Positions 19,061 through 27,494 of a stretch of 64,000 nucleotides of DNA are shown here, one piece after another (position 1 is the stretch's first letter; every line of letters begins with the position of its first letter). This DNA comes from JAHJDO01 sp964437505 (GTDB taxonomy: Bacteria; JAHJDO01), in the NCBI GenBank assembly GCA_964437505.1, contig CAYTGU010000002.1, positions 68,920-132,919 on the forward strand. The letters run 5' to 3'. The position numbers were made by a program, and so were the translations under genes. The notes under the pieces were generated by a model. That model saw only the letters and a list, made by a program, of their open reading frames with translations. It searched no databases and was not told where the DNA came from.

Positions 19061-19567
19061 CTAAGTTTTTACTTCGTTAGAGGACTCCTCTATAACAGGG
19101 CTTACTTGCTCCTTGGGGATATCCTGTTCTTCTTGGACATTCTTTGATAGTGTTTTTTTAATCTGTCTTTTCTTTTCCTTAACCTTAGCCGCTTTTCCAA
19201 TTCTTTCACGCAGGTAATATAATTTTGCCCTTCTGACAGCGCCTCGTCTTGCAACTTCAATCTTTATAATATTCGGAGAATGTAGAGGAAATATTCTTTC
19301 CACTCCCTCGCCATAACTGACTTTTCTTACCGTAAAGGTTTCGCTGATGCCACCACCTTTTCTTCTAATCACAATGCCCTGAAATACTTGAACACGCTCT
19401 TTTTTCTCTGCCTTTCCTTTCTTCTGTCCCATCTTTCCTTTTTTCGCTGCCATTTCTTCTACTATCTTTACATGAACCTTAACTGTATCTCCTGTGCGAA
19501 AATCCGTGATACTATCTTTTCTTTGTGCCTTACTTATTCCATCCAGAATACTTCCTATATTTGACAT
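19061..19567 (-). CDS. rplS: Ribosomal protein L19 with lysine-rich insertion and tail
   Basis: The protein has 168 residues, against about 115 for typical L19. Core phrases are clear: 'FRTGDTVKVHVKIVE', 'RVQVFQGIVIRRKGGGISETFTVRKVSYGEGVERIFPLHSP' and 'RRGAVRRAKLYYLRERIGKAAKVKE'. L19 sits at the 30S-50S interface. Two extras stand out. About 20 Lys/Gly-rich residues (AAKKGKMGQKKGKAEKK) are inserted in the loop where homologs have only a few residues. There is also an acidic C-terminal tail of about 35 residues. The gene lies 24 bp after trmD, the usual neighbour. Confidence 0.96.
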   Translation of the reverse strand: MSNIGSILDGISKAQRKDSITDFRTGDTVKVHVKIVEEMAAKKGKMGQKKGKAEKKERVQVFQGIVIRRKGGGISETFTVRKVSYGEGVERIFPLHSPNIIKIEVARRGAVRRAKLYYLRERIGKAAKVKEKKRQIKKTLSKNVQEEQDIPKEQVSPVIEESSNEVKT

Positions 19568-19591
19568 ATCATTTCCTCCAGAAAAGTTATT

Positions 19592-20278
19592 TTAATTTTT
19601 TAAAATATCAGGTCTTCTTAATAGTGTTCTTTCTAAAGATTTCTTCTTTCTCCATAAGTCTATTTGATTATGGTTGCCGCCAAGTAGAACCTGTGGAACC
19701 TTGAGCCCTCTGAATACAGAAGGCTTTGTATATTGAGGATATCCTAAAGAAGGACCAAAGAAAGAGTCAGTTTTTATAGAATCATGGTTACCCAACACAC
19801 CAGGTATTAATCTAGCAATAGTATCAATAATAACCATTGCTGGCAATTCACCACCTGTTAGCACATAATCACCTATTGAAATTTCCATATCAACTAAATT
19901 GCGAATTCGTTCATCAACACCTTCATATCTTCCGCATATAAATATCAAGACATGTTTTCCACTTAATTTCTTTGCCATATCCTGATTAAATTTTTTCCCC
20001 TGTGGACAGGTAAGAATAACAGAGATGTTCTCTGTTTCAATCTTAGATTCTTCTTTTATATAATCCACCGCTTTGTATACTGGTTCAGGTTTCATAACCA
20101 TGCCACAGCCACCACCATATGGAGTATCGTCCGTAGTCCCTCTTATATCATCAGCAAAATCCCGCAGATTATGTATATTTATATCTATATGCCCTCTTTC
20201 CTGTGCTTTCCCCAATATACTCTGATGCAAAGGATATTCAAACATATCCGGGAATATTGTGAGAACATGTATTATCAT
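19592..20278 (-). CDS. trmD: tRNA (guanine-37-N1)-methyltransferase
   Basis: This encodes 228 residues of full length for TrmD: 'TIFPDMFEYPLHQSILGKA' start, 'DDTPYGGGCGMVMKPEP', 'LICGRYEGVDERI'-like trefoil-knot SAM site ('IFICGRYEGVDERIRNL'), and 'EISIGDYVLTGGELPAMV'. It makes m1G37 in tRNAs to prevent frameshifting. The start codon overlaps the rpsP stop (TAATG at 20277-20281, minus strand), so the two are translationally coupled. rimM, usually located between rpsP and trmD, is absent here. Confidence 0.97.
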   Translation of the reverse strand: MIIHVLTIFPDMFEYPLHQSILGKAQERGHIDINIHNLRDFADDIRGTTDDTPYGGGCGMVMKPEPVYKAVDYIKEESKIETENISVILTCPQGKKFNQDMAKKLSGKHVLIFICGRYEGVDERIRNLVDMEISIGDYVLTGGELPAMVIIDTIARLIPGVLGNHDSIKTDSFFGPSLGYPQYTKPSVFRGLKVPQVLLGGNHNQIDLWRKKKSLERTLLRRPDILKN

Positions 20279-20697
20279 TAGTGCGCTCTGCTAAGTTTCT
20301 TTTTTTTCTTGCTCTGCGCTGCTTTGGTACTAGGCGTTGTCTTGCGTGTAGCTTTTTTACCTACTATCTTTTGTTTTTCTCTCTGTGTCTCTGTGCCTTT
20401 GCCACTTTGTGCCTTAGTTTCTACAACAGGCTTCTTCTCTGCTTTTTCTTGTCCTTGTGGTCCTTTAACTTTGCGTAATATACTCCTTACCGTATCAGAA
20501 AGCTGTGCTCCTTTCTTTACCCACATATCCACCTTTTCAATATCAATATCTACCTTTACAGGATTCTCTATTGGACCATAATGTCCTAACAATTCCAAAA
20601 TCTTTCCTCTGGTGGACACTCTGGAATCAACAGCAACTATCCTGTAATAAGGTTTCTTCTTTGCTCCTATTCTCCTTAATCTAATTCTAACTGGCAT
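20278..20697 (-). CDS. rpsP: Ribosomal protein S16 with basic C-terminal extension
   Basis: The first 80 residues are canonical S16 ('VRIRLRRIGAKKKPYYRIVAVDSRVSTRGKILELLGHYGP', 'DMWVKKGAQLSDTVRSIL'). About 55 further residues are Lys/Thr/Ser-rich ('KKATRKTTPSTKAAQSKKKKK'), beyond the usual 80-90 residue length. S16 is a primary 30S assembly protein binding the 5' domain of 16S rRNA. It opens the rpsP-trmD-rplS group and follows ffh by 23 bp. Confidence 0.97.
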   Translation of the reverse strand: MPVRIRLRRIGAKKKPYYRIVAVDSRVSTRGKILELLGHYGPIENPVKVDIDIEKVDMWVKKGAQLSDTVRSILRKVKGPQGQEKAEKKPVVETKAQSGKGTETQREKQKIVGKKATRKTTPSTKAAQSKKKKKLSRAH

Positions 20698-20720
20698 TTA
20701 TCTATCTCCTTTTGTAGTTT

Positions 20721-22043
20721 TTAAATCATTCCGGGGAACAGGCCTCTTTTGCCCAGTGCCCCTCCTTGTTTCATCATTCCTTTAAGCATTTTTCTTGATG
20801 CAATAAAATTCTTAAGAAGCAGGTTAACATCCTGAATGTTTGTTCCGCTGCCTCTAGCTATACGTTTTCGTCTTTGTCCGTTAATTATCTCTATACTCTT
20901 CCTTTCCTCTTTTGTCATTGAATTAATAATTGCTTCCTGTTTCTTTATAGTTCCTTCATCAACCTTTAAATTTTTAAATTGACCCTGCGCAGGAAGCATT
21001 TGCAGAATTTCCTGCATTGATCCCATTTTTCTCATTTTCTTAAGCTGATCAAGAAAATCCTCCAGAGTTAAGGTTTCTTTCCTCATTTTCTTCTCAAGAT
21101 CCTTTTCCTGTTCAGCTTCATCCTTGAATTCCGCCTTATCAATTAAGCTGAGGATATCTCCCATTCCAAGTATTCTGGACGCCATTCTATCCGGATAAAA
21201 TAATTCCAAATCATCTAGTTTCTCGCCATTTCCAATAAATTTCACAGGCCTACCTGTAACAGCACATATAGATATTGCTGCGCCGCCTCTAGCATCTCCA
21301 TCCATCTTTGTAAGAATTACACCGTCTATTCCCATAATATCCTGATATTCCCTTGCTATTTTCACTGCGTCTTGACCTGTCATGGCATCTGCTACAAGTA
21401 GAACTTCATGTGCTTTTGTAGCCTTTTTCATATCTACCAGCTCTTTCATTAGTTTCTCATCAATATGGAGCCTGCCTGCTGTATCAATAATAACAATATC
21501 CTTGTTCTCTCTGGAGGCTAGTTTAATGGAATTGGTTGCAATCTTTACAGCGTCATTGTCCTCTGTAAAAACAGGTACATTCAATTGGCTGCCAAGAACT
21601 TCCAGCTGTTTCACAGCAGCAGGTCTGTATATATCTGCTGCTGTTAGAGAGCACTGATAATTCTGTTTTGTGAAATATTTTGCAAGTTTACCAACTGTTG
21701 TGGTTTTTCCTACTCCCTGTAAACCAACTACCATTATAACCATAGGCTGCGCTTTTACTACATTTATGCTGCTAACTGATTTTCCCAGAAGATTGATCAA
21801 TTCTTCATGCACTACTTTTACAACCTGCTGTCCTGGCTGAAGACTTCTAAATACTTGTTGCCCAATTGCTTTTTCATTAATATTTTCAATAAATTCTTTA
21901 ACAACCTTATAATTAACATCAGCTTCCAGAAGAACAAGTTGTACTTCCCGTAACGCTGCCTTTATGTTGTCTTCCGTAAGCCTGCCCGGTTTTCTAAGAT
22001 TGCGAAATATATTCTGAAACTTCTCTGATATTACTTCAAACAT
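20721..22043 (-). CDS. ffh: Signal recognition particle GTPase Ffh
   Basis: The 440 residues have an N domain and a G domain with P-loop 'GLQGVGKTTTVGKLA' (about 108), 'DTAGRLHIDEKLM' and 'TKMDGDARGGAA'. A methionine-rich M domain ('KKMRKMGSMQEILQMLP', 'RIARGSGTNIQDVNLLLKNF') ends in 'KRGLFPGMI'. Ffh binds 4.5S RNA and the signal sequences of nascent membrane proteins and delivers them to FtsY. Its ATG overlaps the end of rpe by 8 bp. The ffh-rpsP-trmD-rplS order is common in bacteria. Confidence 0.97.
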   Translation of the reverse strand: MFEVISEKFQNIFRNLRKPGRLTEDNIKAALREVQLVLLEADVNYKVVKEFIENINEKAIGQQVFRSLQPGQQVVKVVHEELINLLGKSVSSINVVKAQPMVIMVVGLQGVGKTTTVGKLAKYFTKQNYQCSLTAADIYRPAAVKQLEVLGSQLNVPVFTEDNDAVKIATNSIKLASRENKDIVIIDTAGRLHIDEKLMKELVDMKKATKAHEVLLVADAMTGQDAVKIAREYQDIMGIDGVILTKMDGDARGGAAISICAVTGRPVKFIGNGEKLDDLELFYPDRMASRILGMGDILSLIDKAEFKDEAEQEKDLEKKMRKETLTLEDFLDQLKKMRKMGSMQEILQMLPAQGQFKNLKVDEGTIKKQEAIINSMTKEERKSIEIINGQRRKRIARGSGTNIQDVNLLLKNFIASRKMLKGMMKQGGALGKRGLFPGMI

Positions 22044-22689
22044 TACTAATCCTTAATCCTGCAATTGCTTTCTCTATATCCGGCGCCTTAAAAACAGCTG
22101 TTCCGGCAACCAGTATGTTTGCGCCTGCCTTTACAACATCTGCCGCTGTGGTTTCGTCTATCCCGCCATCTACCTCTATATCAATAGGTAAGCTTGCATT
22201 ATCTATCATCTGTTTAAGCTCTTCTATCTTTGGCAGAACAGATCTGATGAATTTCTGCCCGCCAAATCCCGGATTAACAGTCATAAGCAGAACCATATCA
22301 ACTTGTTTTAGAACATGTTCTATACGCACAATAGGCGTAGAAGGGTTAAGGGAAATCCCGACTCCCTTAGAGAATTTTCGTATATGATCAAAAGTTTTTC
22401 GTAAATTCGTACACACCTCAACATGAACAGTTATAATATCTGCGCCTGCCTCTGCAAAAGCATCTATATATTTGTCCGGATTTTCAATCATCAAATGCAC
22501 ATCAAGCGGAATGTTAGTCTTGTCTCTTATAGATTTTACTACCACTGGCCCTATTGTTATATTAGGAACAAAATGCCCATCCATAACATCAATATGTATA
22601 AGATCCGCTCCCGCTTTCTCAGCTCTGTGTACCTCTTGCCCAAGCCTTGAAAAATCTGCAGAAAGGATTGAAGGCGCTATTTTTATCAT
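22036..22689 (-). CDS. rpe: Ribulose-phosphate 3-epimerase
   Basis: The 217-residue TIM barrel carries the family motifs: 'IAPSILSADFSRLGQEV', 'HIDVMDGHFVPNITIGP' (metal-binding His/Asp), 'DVHLMIENPDKYID', 'MTVNPGFGGQKFI' and 'DIEVDGGID'. It interconverts ribulose-5-phosphate and xylulose-5-phosphate in the pentose phosphate pathway. The gene overlaps ffh by 8 bp and follows fmt by 68 bp. Confidence 0.96.
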   Translation of the reverse strand: MIKIAPSILSADFSRLGQEVHRAEKAGADLIHIDVMDGHFVPNITIGPVVVKSIRDKTNIPLDVHLMIENPDKYIDAFAEAGADIITVHVEVCTNLRKTFDHIRKFSKGVGISLNPSTPIVRIEHVLKQVDMVLLMTVNPGFGGQKFIRSVLPKIEELKQMIDNASLPIDIEVDGGIDETTAADVVKAGANILVAGTAVFKAPDIEKAIAGLRISNV

Positions 22690-22757
22690 TGAGCCAAATT
22701 TCTCCTAAATTAGTTCCACTCTTTTAGCACATTTTGCTTTATATTTCAAGAAGGGGT

Positions 22758-23708
22758 TCACCTAACAAATCTGAACCCCTTCTTAACAGGATGGCCTCTG
22801 GTAAATTCTTCAAAGGATACTTTTCTGCTACCTTCAAGCTGTACCTCCCTAAGCAGAAGTTGCCCCTTGCCTGTACCTACAAGTCCGCCTTTATTCTTTA
22901 ATATATCCAATAAAACACCTGTTTTTTCTTTGCTATATGCGGATTTATTAAAAACTTCTGTTTTGAAGATTCTTAATCTTTTGTTCTTCCCTGATATATT
23001 TATGAACATATAAACCCCAGGCCATGGATTCATGGCTCTTGTCATGTTATTAATTTCTTCGGCAGATCTGGTCCAATCTATGAGACCGTCAGATTTCCTG
23101 AGCATTGGAGCATATGTTGCCTCTGCATGATTTTGAGGGATTCTGGAACAAGTTCCTTGCTCTATTTGCACTATAGTCTTAATCAATAATTTAGCCGATA
23201 ATTTGCTTAATTTATCATGAAGAGTTTCCATGTTGTCTGAAGGGCTAATCATTATTTTTTCTTGAAACGAAATGTCGCCGGTATCCATTCTTTCATTAAT
23301 AAACATTATTGTTACACCTGTTTGTTTCTCGCCATTAAGCAATGCTCTTTGTATTGGGGCAGCACCTCTATATTTTGGCAATAAAGACGCATGCGCATTT
23401 ATACAACCTAAGCGTGGAATATCCAGAATTTGTTTAGGAAGTATTTTCCCATAAGCTACAACAGCTATGAGATCGGGACTGAGTGCTTGAATGTTCTTTA
23501 CTAATGCGTCTGTTATTGTCTCTGGCTGAAGAATCTTAATATTGTGCTTTTGGACATATAATTTTACAGGAGGAGCTATCACTCTTCCTCGTCTGCCTTT
23601 TGGCCTGTCAGGCTGCGTAACAATGCATATCACATCATGCTTAGCTTGTATAAGCGCTTTAAGACCGGGCAGAGCAAAATCAGGCGTTCCCATAAAAACA
23701 AGTTTCAA
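22758..23708 (-). CDS. fmt: Methionyl-tRNA formyltransferase
   Basis: The 316-residue protein has the formyltransferase domain with 'VFMGTPDFALPGL', 'TQPDRPKGR' and the catalytic 'NAHASLLPKYRGAAPIQRALLNGE' segment (Asn-His). The C-terminal tRNA-binding OB-like domain includes 'AMNPWPGVYMF'. It formylates Met-tRNAfMet using 10-formyl-THF. The usual partner def (peptide deformylase) is not adjacent. It lies 60 bp downstream of proS in the same direction. Confidence 0.96.
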   Translation of the reverse strand: MKLVFMGTPDFALPGLKALIQAKHDVICIVTQPDRPKGRRGRVIAPPVKLYVQKHNIKILQPETITDALVKNIQALSPDLIAVVAYGKILPKQILDIPRLGCINAHASLLPKYRGAAPIQRALLNGEKQTGVTIMFINERMDTGDISFQEKIMISPSDNMETLHDKLSKLSAKLLIKTIVQIEQGTCSRIPQNHAEATYAPMLRKSDGLIDWTRSAEEINNMTRAMNPWPGVYMFINISGKNKRLRIFKTEVFNKSAYSKEKTGVLLDILKNKGGLVGTGKGQLLLREVQLEGSRKVSFEEFTRGHPVKKGFRFVR

Positions 23709-23768
23709 GAGAATAACTCCTTAAAAATAATTATTTTGCTAATGTGGTAGCTATTTTACTTTAAGGTA

Positions 23769-25007
23769 TTAAGAATTGCAATTCTCTAACAGATCTTCTA
23801 TATTAACTAGTTTGTCCTCACCTGTATCTCTTTTATGGATTTCCACCATATTGTCTTTTGCTTTTTGAGAACTAATTGTGATTCTGGTCGGTATGCCAAT
23901 TAAATCTGCATCCTTGAATTTTATTCCAGGCCGTTCATTTCTATCATCAATAATAACCTCTGTTTTTTCTGATAGAAATTTTTTATATAGATTTTTTGCT
24001 ATCTGCATTGTCTTCTTATCATTAACATTTAGAGGCAAAATTTCTACTTGATATGGAGCTATTAATTTTGGCCATATTATCCCATGTTCGTCGTTATTTT
24101 GTTCTATAACTGCTGCAATAATTCTGGATATCCCAATTCCATAACAACCCATTACGATTGTCTTTTCTTTACCATCATTATCGAGGAATTTTGCTTCCAT
24201 AGATTTGCTGTATTTAGTACCAAGTTTAAATATATGCCCAAGTTCTATTCCTTTCTTAATTTTCATATGACTTGCGCATTTGGGGCATTTGTCTCCTTTT
24301 GCTTTTTCCATACTTGCACTGTATCCGCAGGAGGGACATAGAACAATAGTATCTTCTCCCGAATCAGCTAACGCCATGAATTCATGAGACACATCCCCGC
24401 CCATAAGACCAGATTCTGCTTCAACAATTTGATATTTCAATGCACATCTGTCGAAAATTTTGCAATAAGCATTGTGCATTTTTTTATAGTTTTTATTTAA
24501 TCCATCAACATCTCTATCAAAGCTATATGCGTCTTTCATGATAAATTCCCTGGCTCTAATAACTCCAAATCGCGGTCTTATTTCATCTCTGAACTTTGTT
24601 TGAATTTGATAGAGTGTGACAGGCAACTGCTTATATGATTTAACCTCTTTGCGAATAATATCTGTTACAATCTCTTCATGTGTTGGGCCAAGGCCGAATT
24701 GTCTCTTGTGCCGATCTTGAATTTTTATCATCTCCTTACCCATCTTATCCCATCTTCCTGTTTCCTGCCATAACTGCTCAGGTTGAAGAGTTGGCATCAA
24801 AAGTTCTAAAGCTCCAGAGGTATCCATTTCTTCTCGAACGATATTTTCTATTTTGCGTAATACTCTAAGTCCCATAGGCATAAAGATGTATATACCTGCA
24901 GCGAGCTTTTTGATAAGCCCAGCGCGGAGCATTAGTTTATGAGACGAAATTTCCGCCTCAGATGGTGCCTGCCACAGAGTATTTATAAGAGACTCAGTCC
25001 AACGCAT
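23769..25007 (-). CDS. proS: Prolyl-tRNA synthetase, short form lacking the editing insertion
   Basis: The protein is 412 residues, against about 565-570 for the usual bacterial enzyme. Class II catalytic motifs are present: 'AGLIKKLAAGIYIFMPMGLRVLRKIENIVREEM' (motif 1 region), 'FRDEIRPRFGVIRAREFIMKDAYSF' (motif 2) and 'MGCYGIGISRIIAAVIEQNND' (motif 3). An HGTP anticodon-binding domain follows ('PYQVEILPLN'). The roughly 180-residue INS domain that hydrolyses Ala-tRNAPro is missing. In its place is a short zinc-ribbon-like segment (CPSCGYSASMEKAKGDKCPKC, about residues 228-248). INS-less ProRSs are known in some bacteria. This one probably charges tRNAPro without cis editing of alanine. Confidence 0.94.
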   Translation of the reverse strand: MRWTESLINTLWQAPSEAEISSHKLMLRAGLIKKLAAGIYIFMPMGLRVLRKIENIVREEMDTSGALELLMPTLQPEQLWQETGRWDKMGKEMIKIQDRHKRQFGLGPTHEEIVTDIIRKEVKSYKQLPVTLYQIQTKFRDEIRPRFGVIRAREFIMKDAYSFDRDVDGLNKNYKKMHNAYCKIFDRCALKYQIVEAESGLMGGDVSHEFMALADSGEDTIVLCPSCGYSASMEKAKGDKCPKCASHMKIKKGIELGHIFKLGTKYSKSMEAKFLDNDGKEKTIVMGCYGIGISRIIAAVIEQNNDEHGIIWPKLIAPYQVEILPLNVNDKKTMQIAKNLYKKFLSEKTEVIIDDRNERPGIKFKDADLIGIPTRITISSQKAKDNMVEIHKRDTGEDKLVNIEDLLENCNS

Positions 25008-25353
25008 AATATTTTATACCTTTCCTATTTATCCCTTTTTATTGTTATGAATTATAATTTATCTATGCTGGGTTGTAAAGCAGAAGATATAGATATAAAT
25101 CGGAAAGAATTAGAAGAGATAATATCAAGAAGCTAGCTTCCCAGACTACCTATACACATCGCTTCTATGGCGTATTCTAAAAAGATAGATAAGCTTGTCT
25201 TCATCATCAATTTGATAAAGGATCCTGTAATTCCCCACCTCTAACTACTCATTGACCGGATGAGCCGATAATATCAATTTTTTGAGAGAAAACAACTATT
25301 TCACCTCTAAAGCTGTTGAGGAGGGGCGAAATAAATTTCTTTTTATGATAGTG
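25008..25353. other. Gene-poor stretch with decayed fragments
   Basis: No intact gene is seen in this stretch. On the plus strand 25066-25136 encodes LGCKAEDIDINRKELEEIISRS before a stop, which weakly resembles the N-terminus of IS66-type transposases. On the minus strand 25146-25244 encodes the C-terminal end of a RelE-type toxin. This region marks the boundary between the housekeeping run and an accessory stretch. Confidence 0.5.
25146..25244 (-). pseudogene. RelE/ParE-type toxin C-terminal remnant
   Basis: The minus-strand frame encodes 'LEVGNYRILYQIDDEDKL' followed by 'IYLFRIRHRSDVYR' and a stop. This is the conserved C-terminal beta-sheet and catalytic end of RelE/ParE toxins (VGDYRIIYEIDD...IRHRxDVYR). 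A stop codon interrupts the frame immediately upstream and no start or antitoxin gene is found nearby, so it is a fossil of a toxin-antitoxin module. Confidence 0.65.
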
Positions 25354-26370
25354 TTAATCAGATGTTACAAGTTTGAAAACACTTTCGCAATACGCACATT
25401 GGTGGCATAAACCATTACACTTGGATGTTCGTTCAAACCAATCTGATGGAAATAAGGCATTATCAATGATTTTTGGCGTAAGCCATTGGGCAAAAGAAGG
25501 TTCAAGAAGATTGAGGAGATTTCCGTTGAATTTTTGATTAACGTATGCAGCAATTACCATTCTTGGGTGTGAATGCTGACGTGTAGCCAGCTTTACCGCA
25601 TTAAAAATGCCTTCATAATAATGCAAGTCCTCAGGACGTACCCATGTTGCCTGTAGAATTGCAGGTAGATTCTCTTGCTTGCTCAGGACATTGTGGCATA
25701 CGTACGGAATCCAACCTTTAATATTATTTGTTGCAGCAATTTCGACATCATGGGCAACCATATTATCGTGGAAGATCTGTCCCGGGCAATTTCGTAGACA
25801 GCCGCTATTGGCGAGTATATAGAGACCTTTGTCATTCTGCCTGCACCAATCTCCAATGCTATGCACATAATCCAGATTACGTTGATTATCCCGCTGCAGG
25901 CAAAAACTGTCAAATAGTCCTGAGACATATTTCATCGCTTCGGAGGTTCCGATTTTCATGTTAACCGAGGCACGGACATCAATGCCCGGATATTCTCGTT
26001 TGACCGTTCGAGCAACTGTCAACGATGTTGTTGTAACCACATCTGGTCCGCCACAAAGACTGCCTAAATGATCAATAATACTTTTTATTTCATTTTCCAA
26101 TGATATGCTGACAGCATCTGCGCCATAACAATTGCTATTAAACAACAAATCCAATTTAATGCCCATTGCTTTTACAGCACATAACTCTTGTTCAAGTCTT
26201 TGTTGAGCTGACCAATCAAACCGTGTATTTTTTGTTCCAAATACTCCTCGCCCGCTGGCGGAACCTACCCATGAAAAATACATTTCCTCAATATTTTGCT
26301 GGTATTCTTTTAAAATATCAACGAAATACTCCCCATTGTCTGGTTGTTGATAGCCAACGTTGAATTTCAT
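25354..26370 (-). CDS. Peptidase U32 / UbiU-like protein
   Basis: The 338-residue protein resembles the U32 collagenase-like superfamily (TIM-barrel fold, e.g. UbiU/UbiV, YhbU). It has an N-terminal barrel and a central Cys motif, 'ILANSGCLRNCPGQIFHDN'. A C-terminal Cys cluster, 'TSKCNGLCHQCAYCESVFKL', could supply ligands for an iron-sulfur cluster as in UbiU/V. It is the last gene of the iclR operon, 30 bp after the QueG-like gene. The exact reaction is unknown; a link to modification or hydroxylation chemistry is only by family analogy. Confidence 0.65.
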   Translation of the reverse strand: MKFNVGYQQPDNGEYFVDILKEYQQNIEEMYFSWVGSASGRGVFGTKNTRFDWSAQQRLEQELCAVKAMGIKLDLLFNSNCYGADAVSISLENEIKSIIDHLGSLCGGPDVVTTTSLTVARTVKREYPGIDVRASVNMKIGTSEAMKYVSGLFDSFCLQRDNQRNLDYVHSIGDWCRQNDKGLYILANSGCLRNCPGQIFHDNMVAHDVEIAATNNIKGWIPYVCHNVLSKQENLPAILQATWVRPEDLHYYEGIFNAVKLATRQHSHPRMVIAAYVNQKFNGNLLNLLEPSFAQWLTPKIIDNALFPSDWFERTSKCNGLCHQCAYCESVFKLVTSD

Positions 26371-26400
26371 GGGTATGCTCCCTAAGCAACAACTTCTACG

Positions 26401-27438
26401 TTAATCAATGAGTGGATTGTCAGGCTCTTTTTTTGTTGTTCCGTAATTATATATCTTATTATAATTTATATAATCGTCAACATCCTCAATCATGCCGCTG
26501 TTAACATAAACTTGTTTTACATCTTTTGTCAGTTCATAGGGTTTTGTACGGTCTATTTCCCATTGTGCGCTGGAACGGAATTTATTATGGAACCTGTTCT
26601 TTATTTTTTTACGTTCTTCCAAATGGATCATGCAAGCTCGGATACAGCCACATGCCCCCTCAATAGCACGCCCATAACCGTATTTTTTCGGATAGTCTCC
26701 CTCGAAAGGATTAAGTTCCTTATTCAAACCACCCTGGATACCTATTTCACAGGCCATTGGATCAATTTTAGCCCATTCTAATTCGTGACCTGCCACTGTT
26801 ACTTTTACTGATTCGTTCATGCTTATTGCTTTTCCGTGGCAACTTTTTACACATAGTTTACAGCGATCACAGATTTTCCCTGTATAAATGGGATCTGGCT
26901 CGAGTTTAGCGTCAGTAAGCATGATTGCAAAACGCTGCCGCGGGCCGAATTCTGGAGTTAGAAATAATTTGCTCCAGCCAATTTCGCCTAGGCCTGCCAT
27001 AAAAGCTGCAAGTCTAAAATGTACCAACACATCAGGATAGGGTTTCCCCTCTGCGACCGCGCGGCTCCAGCCATTGCGAAATTTACCTGTTACGGGATTG
27101 ACGGCTTCGCCGCCATTAGTATTCAACATAGGAATAGTTTCATGCCCTTCGTCCTCAAGAAAACGGGTAAGCTTCCACAGAACCATCGGGCCATAAATCT
27201 GATTAAGGGCGGCATAGCCCATTGAGGGATAATTACTAAACAAGGTGCCTTCTTCTATACCCCGCAGTGTTCCGCGGGCTATTCGAAAGCCTAATACAAT
27301 CATGGATTCAGCATTAGGAAAAATATACCTTGCGTCCATTTGCTTTGGTGCACCTTCAAATCGATCCATCGACGAAATACCGACGAGATCAGCACCAACT
27401 TGTTTTGCATATTCTTTTACATCTGAAGACGTAACCAT
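26401..27438 (-). CDS. QueG-like / reductive-dehalogenase-like 4Fe-4S protein
   Basis: The 345 residues resemble the cobalamin-dependent epoxyqueuosine reductase (QueG)/reductive dehalogenase-type oxidoreductases: 'YAKQVGADLVGISSMDRFEG', 'ESMIVLGFRIARGTL' and 'LAAFMAGLGEIGWSKLFLTPEFGPRQRF'. One [4Fe-4S] motif is 'CDRCKLCVKSCHGKAI'. A second probable cluster is 'GACGCIRAC' with an upstream Cys in 'DPMACEIGIQGG'. It is preceded by AAAGGAGAGAG. True QueG has a C-terminal HEAT repeat and acts on tRNA. This protein lacks that and sits with a sugar-type dehydrogenase and IclR regulator, so a different substrate is likely. Confidence 0.72.
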   Translation of the reverse strand: MVTSSDVKEYAKQVGADLVGISSMDRFEGAPKQMDARYIFPNAESMIVLGFRIARGTLRGIEEGTLFSNYPSMGYAALNQIYGPMVLWKLTRFLEDEGHETIPMLNTNGGEAVNPVTGKFRNGWSRAVAEGKPYPDVLVHFRLAAFMAGLGEIGWSKLFLTPEFGPRQRFAIMLTDAKLEPDPIYTGKICDRCKLCVKSCHGKAISMNESVKVTVAGHELEWAKIDPMACEIGIQGGLNKELNPFEGDYPKKYGYGRAIEGACGCIRACMIHLEERKKIKNRFHNKFRSSAQWEIDRTKPYELTKDVKQVYVNSGMIEDVDDYINYNKIYNYGTTKKEPDNPLID

Positions 27439-27494
27439 GTCTCTCTCCTTTCACAAATATGAACACCAAATAAACTTTTTTAATTTCGATTGCC

